From assembly GCA_008501585.1 (NCBI GenBank), contig QQUN01000054.1, forward strand, positions 157,317-221,316: DNA of 64,000 bases. The letters run 5' to 3'. The notes below the pieces were generated by a model. That model searched no databases and had not been told where the DNA came from. It was given only the letters and a program-made list of their open reading frames with translations. This document shows, in pieces, positions 17,852 through 27,433 of the stretch (the stretch's first letter is position 1; each line of letters begins with the position of its first letter). A program made the translations under genes and the position numbers. This DNA comes from Pseudomonadota bacterium (GTDB lineage: Bacteria; Pseudomonadota; Gammaproteobacteria; Burkholderiales; Rhodocyclaceae).

Positions 17852-19429
17852 ATGATTATCAGAACAATCGCGCTCGCGGCGTCCTTCGCCTTGCTGAGCG
17901 TTCTGGGCGCAGCGCCGGCGGCTTCGGCGCAAGACAAGGTGTTCCGGCTGGTGCCGGCGTCGGATCTGAAATACCTCGATCCATTGTTCACAACCAACTA
18001 CGTGACGCGAAACTTCGCCCACATGGTCTACGAGACGCTGTTCGCCCCGGACAGCCAGGGCGTGCCACAACCGCAGATGGTCGACAGCTATTCGGTGTCG
18101 GATGACCGGTTGCAGTGGACATTTACCTTGCGTACGGGCCTGAAGTTCCATGACGGTAGCGACGTCACGGCCGCCGATGCCGTCGCCTCGCTGAAGCGGT
18201 GGACGGCAATGGACAGCTACGGACGCGCCATGACGGCCGCCGGTGCGCAGTGGATGGCGCTTGATGCCACGCGATTCTCTCTGACGCTGGAAAAGCCGTT
18301 CGGTTTGGTGCTCGAGGCACTGGCCAAGTACTCCAGCCTGCCCCCCGTGATCATGCCTGAACGGCTGATCAAGGCAGCCGGAACGGGCGTTGTGGACGAT
18401 GTGGTGGGCTCGGGCCCCTACATGTTCAAACGCGACGAATGGGTGCCGGGCAACAAAGTCGTGTTTGTCCGCAATCCGCATTATGTCGGGCGCAAGGAAG
18501 CCCCCAGTTTTCTGGCGGGCAACCGGGGGGGGCTTCTGGATCGCGTCGAGTGGATCATTCTGCCCGATTCGAACTCGGCCGCAGCAGCCTTGATCAATGG
18601 CGAGGTCGACATGATCGAACAGGTGCCGCCCGACTATATCGAGACGCTGCGCAAGTCGCCGGACGTCAAGATCCTGCCCGCAGGCGCCTACCAGGGGGCG
18701 CTGGTTGTCAATCAGCTGCATCCGCCCTTCGACAAGCCGCTCGCACGCCGGGCACTGCTGCATGCGATAGAGCAGAAGAAGTTCCTGACCGCCATGGGCT
18801 ACCCGAGAGATCTGCGGATGGACCATTGCGCCACCTTCTTCATCTGCGGGGGGGATGACTCTACCGCCGGTGCCGAACCGTTCATGAAACCCGATCTGGC
18901 CAAGGCGAAACAGCTGCTGACGGCGTCCGGCTACAAGGGAGAAAAGGTCGTCGTCTTGATCCCGACCGATTTCCAATCCCTCCAGGGGGCAGGGCTGGTC
19001 GCTGTGCAGACGATGAAAGACATTGGGATGAACGTCGAGACGCAGTCGATGGACTGGCCGTCGCTTGTTTCGCGTCGCGTCAAGAAGGATCGCCCCGACG
19101 CCGGTGGCTGGAGTGCCTACGCCACCCATGGCGTGGCGGCAAGTATCGACAGCCCGCTGAACAACTTCATGCTCGGGGCGGCCTGTGGCAACAGCATGCC
19201 GGGTTGGCCGTGCGACAAAGGTCTCGACGAACTGCGCTCGCAATGGATGCAGGAGACTGACCCGGGAAAACGCCGGGACGTGCGGGATGCCTTTCAGCGG
19301 CGTGCCTATGAGGTTGCCCCGTACATGCCGCTGGGCCAGTTCTATGGGGCGACGGCCGTGCGCAAGAACATCAAGCACCTCGAGTTGCAGACAGGGGACG
19401 TCCCCATGGCCTGGACATTCGACAAGTAA
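17852..19429 (+). CDS. Peptide/opine-type ABC transporter substrate-binding protein (SBP_bac_5)
   Basis: Periplasmic binding protein of the Dpp/Opp family, 525 residues. Signal peptide covers about residues 1-26, with cleavage after AASA. Family segments include LKYLDPLFTTNY near the mature start, TLRTGLKFHDGSDVTAADAV and GSGPYMFKRDEW. An AAGGAG ribosome site before the ATG at 17852 supports the start. It is followed by two permeases and two ATPases. Ligands of this family include di/oligopeptides, opines and N-acylated compounds; the neighbouring deacylases favour the last. Confidence 0.9.
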   Translation: MIIRTIALAASFALLSVLGAAPAASAQDKVFRLVPASDLKYLDPLFTTNYVTRNFAHMVYETLFAPDSQGVPQPQMVDSYSVSDDRLQWTFTLRTGLKFHDGSDVTAADAVASLKRWTAMDSYGRAMTAAGAQWMALDATRFSLTLEKPFGLVLEALAKYSSLPPVIMPERLIKAAGTGVVDDVVGSGPYMFKRDEWVPGNKVVFVRNPHYVGRKEAPSFLAGNRGGLLDRVEWIILPDSNSAAAALINGEVDMIEQVPPDYIETLRKSPDVKILPAGAYQGALVVNQLHPPFDKPLARRALLHAIEQKKFLTAMGYPRDLRMDHCATFFICGGDDSTAGAEPFMKPDLAKAKQLLTASGYKGEKVVVLIPTDFQSLQGAGLVAVQTMKDIGMNVETQSMDWPSLVSRRVKKDRPDAGGWSAYATHGVAASIDSPLNNFMLGAACGNSMPGWPCDKGLDELRSQWMQETDPGKRRDVRDAFQRRAYEVAPYMPLGQFYGATAVRKNIKHLELQTGDVPMAWTFDK

Positions 19430-19456
19430 TCGTCGCGAAAAGAGGAGGTGGTCGAT

Positions 19457-20392
19457 ATGAACTATGTGCTCAGGCGCCTGGTCGCGACGCTGCCCGTGAT
19501 GGGGGTCGTGGCGGTCATCGTGTTCTTTCTCATCCATCTGTCCCCCGGTGACCCCGCGGCACTCATTGCGGGCGATACCGCCAGCGAGGGGGATGTTGCC
19601 CGGCTGCGCGCCTCGCTCGGACTCGACCAACCGCTCTGGACGCAGTTCTCGCTGTGGATTGGCAGTCTCGCGCGGGGTGATCTTGGCACTTCGATCTTCA
19701 CGCGGGTGCCGGTCACCGAACTGCTCGCTCAGCGCCTCGAGCCGACCCTGTCCATCGCGGTGATCACGACAGTGCTCTCGCTGGTCGTGTCGATTCCGCT
19801 GGGGGTGCTGGCCGCGCATCGTGTGGGCACTTGGATCGACCGGCTTGTCATGCTGTTTGCGGTGCTGGCCTTCTCGATCCCGGGCTTCCTGGTGGGGTAT
19901 CTGCTGATCTACGGATTTGCCATCGAGGCGCAATGGTTGCCCGTGCAGGGCTTTGTGGGACTGTCGGAGGGCGTATGGCCGTGGCTGCGCAGCCTGATCC
20001 TGCCCTGCGTGAATCTGGCGCTGGTCTACATTGCGCTGCTGACCCGCATGACCCGCGCCACGCTGCTCGAGGTGTTGCACGAAGACTACATTCGCACCGC
20101 CCGTGCCAAGGGCCTTGGTGTGCTGCCCGTGCTGCTGCATGCCTTGCGCAACGCTGCCGTGCCGATTGCGACCACGGTCGGTACGGGGATTGCGCTGCTG
20201 ATTGGCGGCGTCGTCGTCACCGAAACGGTCTTCGCCATCCCGGGCATTGGCCGGCTGGTGGTGGACGCCGTGCAGCGCCACGATTACCCCGTCATACAAA
20301 GCGTGCTGCTGCTGTCTGCCGCAGCCTATGTGCTGATCAATCTCATGGTCGATCTGAGCTATCGGCTGTTTGATCCGCGCATCCGCTACTGA
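19457..20392 (+). CDS. Dpp/Opp-type ABC transporter permease B
   Basis: Inner-membrane permease, 311 residues, with the N-terminal MNYVLRRLVATLPVMGVV helix and the DppB-type stretch HLSPGDPAALIAGD. The ATPase-contact loop is seen as DYIRTARAKGLG. A strong AGAGGAGGTG site lies before the ATG at 19457, which is preferred over the in-frame GTG at 19448. It pairs with the next permease. Confidence 0.92.
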   Translation: MNYVLRRLVATLPVMGVVAVIVFFLIHLSPGDPAALIAGDTASEGDVARLRASLGLDQPLWTQFSLWIGSLARGDLGTSIFTRVPVTELLAQRLEPTLSIAVITTVLSLVVSIPLGVLAAHRVGTWIDRLVMLFAVLAFSIPGFLVGYLLIYGFAIEAQWLPVQGFVGLSEGVWPWLRSLILPCVNLALVYIALLTRMTRATLLEVLHEDYIRTARAKGLGVLPVLLHALRNAAVPIATTVGTGIALLIGGVVVTETVFAIPGIGRLVVDAVQRHDYPVIQSVLLLSAAAYVLINLMVDLSYRLFDPRIRY

Positions 20393-20412
20393 CGCGTTGG
20401 ATTTGGAGAATC

Positions 20413-21360
20413 ATGATGTCGAACGTTGCTTTTGCTGTTTCCCCCTCGGCTCCCGAGGCCGGGCGGGACGAGCCCCACTCCGATGCGTGTGCATCGCTGG
20501 AGGATCTCGGCGAGAAACACCGTTTGCGGGCACTCAAATGGCGGTGGCTCCGCAAACATCCGACGCTGATCGTCGGGGTTCTGGTGCTCGCCGTCGTCAC
20601 CCTTGTCTCGGTTGGTGCGCCGTGGATTGCGACCCACGATCCGCAAGCCATCGATCCGCTGGCGCGTCTCCAGGCGCCGTCGGCCGAACATTTCTTCGGC
20701 ACGGACGCCATGGGACGGGATGTGTTCAGCCGGGCCGTCTGGGGGGGGCGGGTGTCGTTGCTGGTCGCGTTGACGGTGGCAGTACTCGCGACCGGATTCG
20801 GGGTGCTGCTCGGCCTGGTCGCTTCATTTGTGCGCTGGGCGGACAGTCTGATCATGCGGGTCATGGACGGTCTGATGGCGATGCCGGACATCCTGCTGGC
20901 GATTGCGCTGATGGCCATTACGACCGCCGATCTGCGTACCGTCGTCTTCGCGATCACGGTGCCGCAGATCCCGCGCGTCGTGCGTCTGGTCAGGTCATTG
21001 GCCTTGTCCCTGCGCGAGCAGTTGTTCGTCGAGGCGGCGCACGCGGTGGGCACCCGCCTGCCGAGCATCCTGTGGCGCCATGTCTTGCCCAATCTCCTTG
21101 CGCCGCTGGCGGTCCAGGCGACGTTCATTGCCGCTGCGGCGGTGCTGGTCGAGGCGGGGCTGTCCTTTCTGGGGGCGGGGATCCCGCCGCAGGTGGCGAG
21201 CTGGGGAAACATGATGGCCGATGGCCGGAACTTTGTTGTGATGGCCTTCCACATCATCCTTTATCCGGGGCTGCTGCTTGCGGCGACCGTGCTCGGCATC
21301 AACCTGGTGGGTGATGGTCTGCGTGATGCGCTCGATCCACGCCTTGCCCGTCAATTGTAG
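20413..21360 (+). CDS. Dpp/Opp-type ABC transporter permease C
   Basis: Second permease, 315 residues. It has the DppC-type long cytoplasmic N terminus, then the hallmark [19 protein letters not shown] and the contact loop EAAHAVGTR. Two tandem ATGs occur at 20413 and 20416. It is 20 bp after permease B and 9 bp before the first ATPase gene. Confidence 0.92.
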   Translation: MMSNVAFAVSPSAPEAGRDEPHSDACASLEDLGEKHRLRALKWRWLRKHPTLIVGVLVLAVVTLVSVGAPWIATHDPQAIDPLARLQAPSAEHFFGTDAMGRDVFSRAVWGGRVSLLVALTVAVLATGFGVLLGLVASFVRWADSLIMRVMDGLMAMPDILLAIALMAITTADLRTVVFAITVPQIPRVVRLVRSLALSLREQLFVEAAHAVGTRLPSILWRHVLPNLLAPLAVQATFIAAAAVLVEAGLSFLGAGIPPQVASWGNMMADGRNFVVMAFHIILYPGLLLAATVLGINLVGDGLRDALDPRLARQL

Positions 21361-21369
21361 GAGCGACCC

Positions 21370-22467
21370 ATGATGAATGATTGTCTCGACACAAGAAGCG
21401 GTGAGCTGCCGCTGCTGGAGGTCGACAACCTGGTCACGTGCTTCGATACCGTGTCGGGCGTCGTGCGCTCCGTTCGAGGGGTGTCGTACCGGCTGCACGC
21501 CGGCGAAACACTCGGTGTGGTTGGTGAGTCGGGCTGCGGAAAGAGCGTGACTGCGTTGTCGATCATGCGCCTGATCCCCATGCCGCCCGGGCGGATCGCT
21601 GCTGGTTCGATCCGATATCGGGGATCGGATCTGCTGACACTGTCCGAGAAGGAAATGCGGGCAATTCGCGGCAACCGCATTTCGATGATTTTCCAGGATC
21701 CGATGACCTCGCTGAACCCGGTCATGAGTATCGGTGACCAGATTGCCGAAACGGTCATGCTGCATGAGAACGTCGGGCGGCGTGAGGCGCTCGCACGTGC
21801 CGTCGAGATGCTCGGCCTGGTCCAGATCGCTGAACCGAAGCGACGTGTTCACGAATACCCGCACCAACTCTCCGGAGGAATGCGTCAGCGAGTCATGATT
21901 GCCCTGGCGCTCGCCTGTAACCCCGAGGTCCTGATTGCGGATGAACCGACGACCGCCCTCGACGTGACGATCCAGGCGCAGATTCTCGATCTGCTCAAGC
22001 GTTTGCAGGCCAAGCTCGGCATGGGCATCGTCATGATCACGCACGACCTTGGGGTGGTGGCCGAGACCTGCGACCGTGTGGTGGTCATGTACGCGGGGAA
22101 GAAGATTGAGGAAGCCCCCGTGGCCGAGTTGTTCGAATGGCCCATGCACCCATATACCCGCGCGTTGATGGCAGCGATGCCGGCCATCAACGGCAGCGCC
22201 GAGCGCCTCGCAGAGATCCCGGGCATGGTGCCCCCGGCGCATCAGCTCGACGCCGGATGCGCGTTTGCGGAGCGTTGCAACTACGCGACTGACCGTTGCC
22301 GGCGCGAAGCACCTCCCATCAAGAACCATGAACCGGATCACTGGGTGGCCTGCTTCGAGGCACACCGGTTTGCCCGGGGCGACAGCGCCGGTGCCGGTAA
22401 CGGCCACGACGTCTTTCCGCTCACATCAAGGCACCTTGCCGCTGTACAACCAGGAGAAACGACATGA
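21370..22467 (+). CDS. Dpp/Opp-type ABC transporter ATPase D
   Basis: ATPase of 365 residues with Walker A GESGCGKS, signature [12 protein letters not shown] and Walker [12 protein letters not shown]. The C-terminal oligopeptide-transporter tail includes the Cys-rich [15 protein letters not shown], which in relatives holds a 4Fe-4S cluster. GGAG precedes the start. It overlaps the next ATPase gene by 4 bp. Confidence 0.92.
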   Translation: MMNDCLDTRSGELPLLEVDNLVTCFDTVSGVVRSVRGVSYRLHAGETLGVVGESGCGKSVTALSIMRLIPMPPGRIAAGSIRYRGSDLLTLSEKEMRAIRGNRISMIFQDPMTSLNPVMSIGDQIAETVMLHENVGRREALARAVEMLGLVQIAEPKRRVHEYPHQLSGGMRQRVMIALALACNPEVLIADEPTTALDVTIQAQILDLLKRLQAKLGMGIVMITHDLGVVAETCDRVVVMYAGKKIEEAPVAELFEWPMHPYTRALMAAMPAINGSAERLAEIPGMVPPAHQLDAGCAFAERCNYATDRCRREAPPIKNHEPDHWVACFEAHRFARGDSAGAGNGHDVFPLTSRHLAAVQPGETT

Positions 22468-23489
22468 ACGCACCATTGCAGTCCGTCGACAGCCGGCGTG
22501 CCGGCGCCTTGCTCGAGGTCCGGAATCTGCAGAAATTCTATGGTGCTGCGCGGACGTGGTTTAGCCGGCGCCAGTATCCCGTGCAGGCGGTCGACGACGT
22601 GTCCTTCGATGTCGCCCGGGGCGAAACGCTGTCGCTGGTCGGTGAGTCAGGATGCGGAAAGACCACCACGGCCAAATCCGTGCTCCGGCTGATCGAGCCG
22701 ACGGCGGGTTCCGTGCGTCTGGACGGCGAAGAAGTGACCGGGCTCGGGCGGGAAGAGATGCGCCAAAGGCGGCGCGATCTCCAGATCATTTTCCAGGATC
22801 CCTATGCCTCCCTGAATCCGCGCATGACGGCCGGAGACATCGTCGCCGAGCCGATGCGGAACTTCTCGCTTGACGGGCTGACGTCGGAGAAGGCGCGCAG
22901 CGAGCGGGTGAAGTGGTTGTTTTCAAAGGTGGGCCTGCGCGCCGAGGCGATGAAGAAATACCCCTACGAGTTCTCGGGCGGGCAGCGGCAGCGCCTGGGC
23001 ATTGCCCGGGCGTTGGCGCTGAGTCCGAAGCTCATCGTCTGCGATGAACCCGTCTCGGCGCTCGATGTGTCGGTGCAGGCCCAGGTCATCAACTTGCTGA
23101 TGGATCTGCAGGCGGAGTTCGGGGTGGCCTATCTTTTCGTCGCACACGATCTCGCCGTCGTTCGACACATCAGCCATCGTGTGGCCGTGATGTATCTGGG
23201 AAAAATTGTCGAGATCGCGGACCGCGACACCCTGTTTTCCTCTCCACGACATCCCTATACCGAGATCCTGCTGTCGGCGGTTCCTGCACCCACGCCAGGA
23301 AAGCGTGCCGAACGCAGGGTGATGTCAGGCGATCCGCCAAGCCCGGCGAACCCGCCCACCGGTTGTCGTTTTCACCCGCGCTGTCCGCTCGCCGCGCCTG
23401 TTTGTCGTCAAGTCAGCCCGTCATTGACGCCGCGCTCCGACGCCGTCGGCGCCAAAACGGCCCACTTTGTGGCTTGCCACGTCCGTTAG
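22464..23489 (+). CDS. Dpp/Opp-type ABC transporter ATPase F
   Basis: Second ATPase, 341 residues: [13 protein letters not shown] (Walker A), [12 protein letters not shown] (signature), [12 protein letters not shown] (Walker B) and the C-terminal [14 protein letters not shown] cluster motif. Together with ATPase D it forms the heterodimeric motor. It ends 23 bp before the deacylase gene. Confidence 0.92.
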   Translation: MNAPLQSVDSRRAGALLEVRNLQKFYGAARTWFSRRQYPVQAVDDVSFDVARGETLSLVGESGCGKTTTAKSVLRLIEPTAGSVRLDGEEVTGLGREEMRQRRRDLQIIFQDPYASLNPRMTAGDIVAEPMRNFSLDGLTSEKARSERVKWLFSKVGLRAEAMKKYPYEFSGGQRQRLGIARALALSPKLIVCDEPVSALDVSVQAQVINLLMDLQAEFGVAYLFVAHDLAVVRHISHRVAVMYLGKIVEIADRDTLFSSPRHPYTEILLSAVPAPTPGKRAERRVMSGDPPSPANPPTGCRFHPRCPLAAPVCRQVSPSLTPRSDAVGAKTAHFVACHVR

Positions 23490-23512
23490 TTCGCACCTGT
23501 GAGGAATATTTC

Positions 23513-25027
23513 ATGAGCACCCATGTCGAGAGCGCGCCGAAGCATTTTGATCTGTTGATCCGTGGGGGGACGGTCATTGACGGAACGAGGCGGCCCCGAT
23601 TCGTGGCCGATATCGGAATTGTCGGTGACCGTATCGCCGCAATCGGCGAGCTCGCGGAGAGCACAGCCGACGCGGTTGTCAGCGCCAAGGGAAAGATCGT
23701 CGCGCCCGGATTCATCGACTCGCATACCCACGATGATCAGGTACTGCTGTCTCAGCCCCACATGCCGTTCAAGATCTCTCAGGGTGTGACGACGGTAGTG
23801 ACCGGCAACTGCGGCATCAGCATTGCCCCGCTGAGAGACAGTTGCCCCATGCCTGCGCCGCTCAATTTGCTCGATGACCAAGACAGCCCCCGGTTTGCCA
23901 CGTTCGCCGACTACATGGCGCAACTGCGACAGCAGCCACCATCGGTCAATGTCGCGGCGCTCGTCGGGCATTCCACCCTGCGCGCGATGTGCATGTCCTC
24001 GCTTGACCGGGCCGCTCGTCCGGACGAGATCCGCGACATGCGGGGGCGGCTGGAAGAGGCGCTGGAGGCGGGTGCCTTGGGCATGTCCACCGGAACGTTC
24101 TACCCGCCCGCCATGCATGCGCCAACCGAAGAGATTGTCGAGGTCGGCCGCCCGCTGTCTGCTGTTGACGCCTTGTATGTCACGCATATGCGCGACGAGG
24201 CCGACCGATCACTGGAGGCGCTGGAAGAGAGTTTCTTCATCGGTCGTGAGCTGAATGTCCCGGTTGTGATCTCGCACCACAAACTCAAGTTTGCACAGAA
24301 CTTCGGGAAATCAGGGGTCACGCTGGCCCGCATTGCCGAGGCAATGAAACGCCAGCGGGTCTACCTGGACTGCTATCCATACAACGCCAGTTCGACCATG
24401 CTGCATACCGATGCCGCTCGGCTTCACGGAAAGGTGCTGATCGCTTCGAGTGATGCCTATCCGGAATGTTCGGGAAGAGATCTCGACGAGGTCGCGGCCG
24501 AGTGGCAGGTGTCGAAAACAGAGGCAGCGCGGCGCCTGCAACCGGCCAGTGCGGTTTACTACAACATGGATGAGCGTGACGTGCAGAGCATTCTTGCATT
24601 CGAAGATACGATGATCGGCTCGGATGGCATCCCGACGGGGGATCAGCCGCATCCCAGATTGTGGGGCACGTTCCCCCGCGTGCTGGGGCGCTACAGCCGT
24701 GAGCTCGGATTGTTCTCGCTGGAAACCGCCGTTTGGAAAATGACGGGATTGACGGCGAGTCGATTTGGGCTGGCGCATCGAGGGCAGTTGGCCGCGGGTT
24801 GTTTTGCGGATCTCGTTGTCTTTGATGCCGAAACGATTCGCGATGCAGCCACCTACGACGTGCCCAAACAGATGGCCGAGGGGATCGAGACCGTTGTCGT
24901 CAATGGTGTCGTGACGTGGCGTACCGGATCGCATCAAGGGGCGCGAAACGGCCGGGTCATTTCGCGTTCAAACACCGCGCATCGGTATGGTTTGGGCGAT
25001 GCCGACACGCGCCCGCACGGGGCGTGA
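23513..25027 (+). CDS. N-acyl-D-amino-acid deacylase-like amidohydrolase
   Basis: Amidohydrolase-superfamily enzyme of 504 residues. The metal motif DSHTHDD (H71, H73), TGNCG with the bridging Cys of D-aminoacylases, HMRDEAD, ISHHKLK and the late Asp in IGSDGIP follow the family order. D-aminoacylases cut N-acyl-D-amino acids and related N-acyl amines, which fits the transporter placed directly upstream. The ATG at 23513 has GAGGAA nearby and begins the family-like N terminus. No signal peptide, so the deacylation is cytoplasmic after import. Confidence 0.85.
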   Translation: MSTHVESAPKHFDLLIRGGTVIDGTRRPRFVADIGIVGDRIAAIGELAESTADAVVSAKGKIVAPGFIDSHTHDDQVLLSQPHMPFKISQGVTTVVTGNCGISIAPLRDSCPMPAPLNLLDDQDSPRFATFADYMAQLRQQPPSVNVAALVGHSTLRAMCMSSLDRAARPDEIRDMRGRLEEALEAGALGMSTGTFYPPAMHAPTEEIVEVGRPLSAVDALYVTHMRDEADRSLEALEESFFIGRELNVPVVISHHKLKFAQNFGKSGVTLARIAEAMKRQRVYLDCYPYNASSTMLHTDAARLHGKVLIASSDAYPECSGRDLDEVAAEWQVSKTEAARRLQPASAVYYNMDERDVQSILAFEDTMIGSDGIPTGDQPHPRLWGTFPRVLGRYSRELGLFSLETAVWKMTGLTASRFGLAHRGQLAAGCFADLVVFDAETIRDAATYDVPKQMAEGIETVVVNGVVTWRTGSHQGARNGRVISRSNTAHRYGLGDADTRPHGA

Positions 25028-25305
25028 ACCTCCTGTCCTGGTTTTCGTGACATGAGCGTGAGGGTGGCGGGGGGGATTCACGCGGCCGGGGCTGAGCGCA
25101 CAGAGAGTCAAACGCAAGAAGGCCTTCAGGGAAAAGGGCTGCGCCCCGGCAATGACAAGCAACGGCCTCCTCACGATCCGAACGACGCCCGCCCGCGTAT
25201 GTGGGGCGGGCCACAACGGATGAAAGAGGTATCGGTCCTGAAGACAGGGCCAAAGGTGAGCTCGGATGCGCAAGCAGCAGGGTGTGCTGGAACCTTTGCA
25301 GTCGA
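25028..25305. other. Intergenic stretch with one GC hairpin
   Basis: No credible gene. GCCCGCCC (25187-25194) pairs with GGGCGGGC (25204-25211) but lacks a T-run; it may act as a weak end for the deacylase transcript. Confidence 0.5.
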
Positions 25306-25500
25306 TTTTTTCGGCGCTGCTACGACACCGTGTACGAAGAGGGGGCGTCCAGGTCGAAATGCGTCACAAACTGATGTCGATGAAAACCCGTGATACCGGC
25401 GCTTAAGCCAATTTACGTCGAATGTCATTTACAGGATGACTCGGCGTACCGATAGACATTTCCAGACTCATAACCCGGCCAGCTCAAATCCTGCCCCGAC
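25306..25500 (+). repeat. Direct repeat copy B (att-like, degenerate tRNA-fMet 3' end)
   Basis: Partner of 9837-10040 in the same orientation, 15.5 kb away. It ends in a more decayed tRNA-fMet 3' part (CTCATAACCCGG, then CTCAAATCCTGCCCCGACA). It stops about 27 bp before the terminator of ssrA, so it marks the junction between accessory DNA and the core chromosome. Confidence 0.75.
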
Positions 25501-25527
25501 AGCCGCGTCAACACGGGCGTTCAAGGC

Positions 25528-25560
25528 AAAAAAATCCCAACCGATAAGGGTTGGGATTTT
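25528..25560 (-). terminator. Terminator of ssrA
   Basis: On the minus strand AATCCCAACC-CTTAT-CGGTTGGGATT is followed by a run of seven T. It lies about 7 bp after the 3' CCA of the tmRNA gene. Confidence 0.75.
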
Positions 25561-25566
25561 GGTAAA

Positions 25567-25942
25567 TGGTGGAGCCGGGGGGAATCGAACCCCCGTCCGC
25601 AAGCCCTCCACAATGAGCTCTACATACTTGTCCCGTCTATTTGGATTTAATCATGGGGGTTGGCCGACAGGCGGGCCGTCCCACAACGAGTTACCTTGGT
25701 TTTAGGAGCTGCGCCAAGTAACCCGACGCAACCACGAGTTCCTGTAAATGACACTGCAAGAAAGAGCTTTCACCCAATCATCCGACCCAGGAACCTGTCG
25801 GGGCAGCGCCCACCGGGATTAAGCGGCGAGTGCGAAACGCTTGTCGTTGGCGTTTAGTTTGTTTCCAGCTGATTTACGAGGTAACTGGACCTCGGTATGC
25901 ACTCAAATGCTTTGCGACCCACGTCGAAGCCAAGTCGGCCCC
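25567..25942 (-). ncRNA. ssrA: Transfer-messenger RNA (tmRNA)
   Basis: 376-nt tmRNA for trans-translation rescue of stalled ribosomes, working with SmpB. The 5' end GGGGCCG pairs with the 3' CGGCTCC before ACCA to form the acceptor stem, and a T-arm with TTCGA is present. The tag reading frame at 25851-25819 encodes ANDKRFALAA and then TAA, a beta-proteobacterial-type tag. A plausible promoter precedes it. The 3' end of ssrA is a well-known integration hot spot, and accessory DNA lies exactly on that side here. Confidence 0.95.
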
Positions 25943-25950
25943 TTGAAGTG

Positions 25951-25979
25951 CTAATTGGGGATGTTTTCCCAGACTTCAA
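25951..25979 (-). promoter_or_regulatory. Putative sigma-70 promoter of ssrA
   Basis: On the minus strand TTGAAG (25979-25974) and AATTAG (25956-25951) are separated by 17 bp, and the -10 lies 8 bp before the mature 5' end. The -10 is weak. Confidence 0.4.
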
Positions 25980-26002
25980 GCCCTTGCAGTTTAGCATGAG
26001 TT

Positions 26003-26653
26003 TCAGGTGCGGATGTGGAGGAGTGCTTCCGGTGAGTCGACGATCCAGTCGGCGCCCCAGGTGTCGATGGGGTGGTCCACGCCAAGGTAGCCCCATCCGG
26101 CGGCGGCGGTTGGCATGCCGGCCGCCTTGCCGGCGGTAATGTCCCGCAGATCGTCGCCCACGTAGAGCGTCCGGGCGGGCGCGACGTTCAGCGTGTCGCA
26201 GGCGAACAGAAGGCTGTCCGGGGCGGGTTTGGGGCGTGCGGTGGTGTCGCCGCTGACGATGCATGCGGCGCGTGGGCCGAGGGGCAGCGCGTTGAGCAGG
26301 GGTTCGGTGAAGCGACGGGGTTTGTTGGTGACAATCCCCCAGGGCGTGCCCCGCGATTCCAATGCGTCGATGAGCGCTTCGATGCCGGGAAAGAGCGTGC
26401 TGTTGACGCACAGGCCTTTGCTGTAGTGCGCCAGGAAGCGTGCGGCGAGGTCGGCGTAGGTGTCGGCCTCGGGTGTCAGACCGTAGCCGATCCGGAGCAT
26501 GCCGCGCGTGCCGGCCGAGGTGTGCGGCCGGAGCGTGGCGAGCGGGAGGGGAGGCCGGCCATCTTCAGCCAGGAGCGCATTGAGGGCGCCGCCGAGGTCG
26601 GGGGCCGTATCGGCGAAGGTGCCGTCCAGGTCGAACAGGACGGCTTCAAACAT
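26003..26653 (-). CDS. gph: Phosphoglycolate phosphatase
   Basis: HAD-superfamily phosphatase of 216 residues that removes phosphate from 2-phosphoglycolate. HAD motif I is FDLDGTFAD, motif II lies in GIVTNK, motif III is the Lys in RPKPAPDSL and motif IV is YVGDDLRD. The start at 26653 begins [12 protein letters not shown] and overlaps the ubiG end by 8 bp. The ubiG-gph pair is typical of beta/gammaproteobacteria. Confidence 0.9.
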   Translation of the reverse strand: MFEAVLFDLDGTFADTAPDLGGALNALLAEDGRPPLPLATLRPHTSAGTRGMLRIGYGLTPEADTYADLAARFLAHYSKGLCVNSTLFPGIEALIDALESRGTPWGIVTNKPRRFTEPLLNALPLGPRAACIVSGDTTARPKPAPDSLLFACDTLNVAPARTLYVGDDLRDITAGKAAGMPTAAAGWGYLGVDHPIDTWGADWIVDSPEALLHIRT

Positions 26654-27341
26654 GGCGCCGGGTGTGCATGAGGTAATTGACGTCGGCGTCGCGGCAGAGT
26701 GAATAGGTTTGCGACAACGGGTTGTAGGTGAGGCCGGTGAGCGTGTCGACGTCGAGATCACAGGCCCGGCAGTGCCTGGCCAGTTCGGACGGCTTGATGA
26801 ACTTGGCGTAATCGTGCGTTCCGCGCGGCAGCATTCTCAGAAGATACTCGGCGCCGATTACCGAGAGCAGATATGCCTTCGGGTTCCGGTTGATGGTCGA
26901 GAAAAAGACATGGCCGCCCGGTTTGACGAGAGTGGCGCACGCGCGAACGATGCTGGCCGGGTCGGGAACGTGTTCGAGCATTTCCAGGCAGGTGACCGCA
27001 TCGAAGCTGGCCGGTTGTTCGGCCGCCAGCGCTTCGGCGCTGATCAGCCGGTAGTCGATCTTCAGCCCGGATTCATGCAGATGCAATTTCGCGACAGACA
27101 GCGATTTTTCGCCCAAGTCGATGCCGGTGACCTGGGCGCCCCGTGCGGCCATGCCTTCAGCCAGCAGGCCGCCGCCGCAGCCGACATCGAGGACGGTTTT
27201 TCCCTGCAGCGGAAACAGGCTGTCGATCCAGTCGAGTCGAAGCGGGTTGATTTCGTGAAGCGGGCGGAATTCCGATTCCGGATCCCACCAGTGATGGGCG
27301 AGATCGCCGAATTTCTGGAGTTCGGTAGGGTCTGCGTTCAT
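26646..27341 (-). CDS. ubiG: Ubiquinone biosynthesis O-methyltransferase
   Basis: SAM-dependent class I methyltransferase, 231 residues, that performs both O-methylations of ubiquinone synthesis. N-terminal [19 protein letters not shown] is the UbiG signature. SAM motif I is [16 protein letters not shown], and [11 protein letters not shown] follows. It is co-directional with and overlaps gph. A strong terminator separates it from ompA upstream, so it needs its own promoter or read-through. Confidence 0.95.
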   Translation of the reverse strand: MNADPTELQKFGDLAHHWWDPESEFRPLHEINPLRLDWIDSLFPLQGKTVLDVGCGGGLLAEGMAARGAQVTGIDLGEKSLSVAKLHLHESGLKIDYRLISAEALAAEQPASFDAVTCLEMLEHVPDPASIVRACATLVKPGGHVFFSTINRNPKAYLLSVIGAEYLLRMLPRGTHDYAKFIKPSELARHCRACDLDVDTLTGLTYNPLSQTYSLCRDADVNYLMHTRRHV

Positions 27342-27388
27342 GGCGAGTGTCGAGCAGGAGAGGGTGTGCCGGGACGATAGCAGAAAAG

Positions 27389-27415
27389 AAAAAGCCCCGC
27401 ATGGCGGGGCTTTTT
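27389..27415 (-). terminator. Rho-independent terminator after ompA
   Basis: AAAAAGCCCCGC-ATG-GCGGGGCTTTTT is a perfect stem with T-runs on both strands, so it is bidirectional in form. It lies 19 bp past the ompA stop and before ubiG. Confidence 0.85.
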
Positions 27416-27433
27416 CAGTCGAAGGTGCTCGGA

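Noticed and set aside
17477..20299. Very long open frame (940 codons) antisense to the transporter genes
   Set aside because: Composition is a mirror of GC-rich codon use; the plus-strand binding protein and permease are unmistakable.
25567..25620. Search for a second copy of the ssrA 3' end as an attL/attR pair
   Set aside because: No duplicate of the ssrA acceptor end was found elsewhere in the window; the repeats present carry tRNA-fMet, not ssrA, sequence.
25436..25705. Plus-strand frame across the tmRNA 3' end
   Set aside because: Antisense translation of ssrA (GGAGGNRTPV pattern); no gene.
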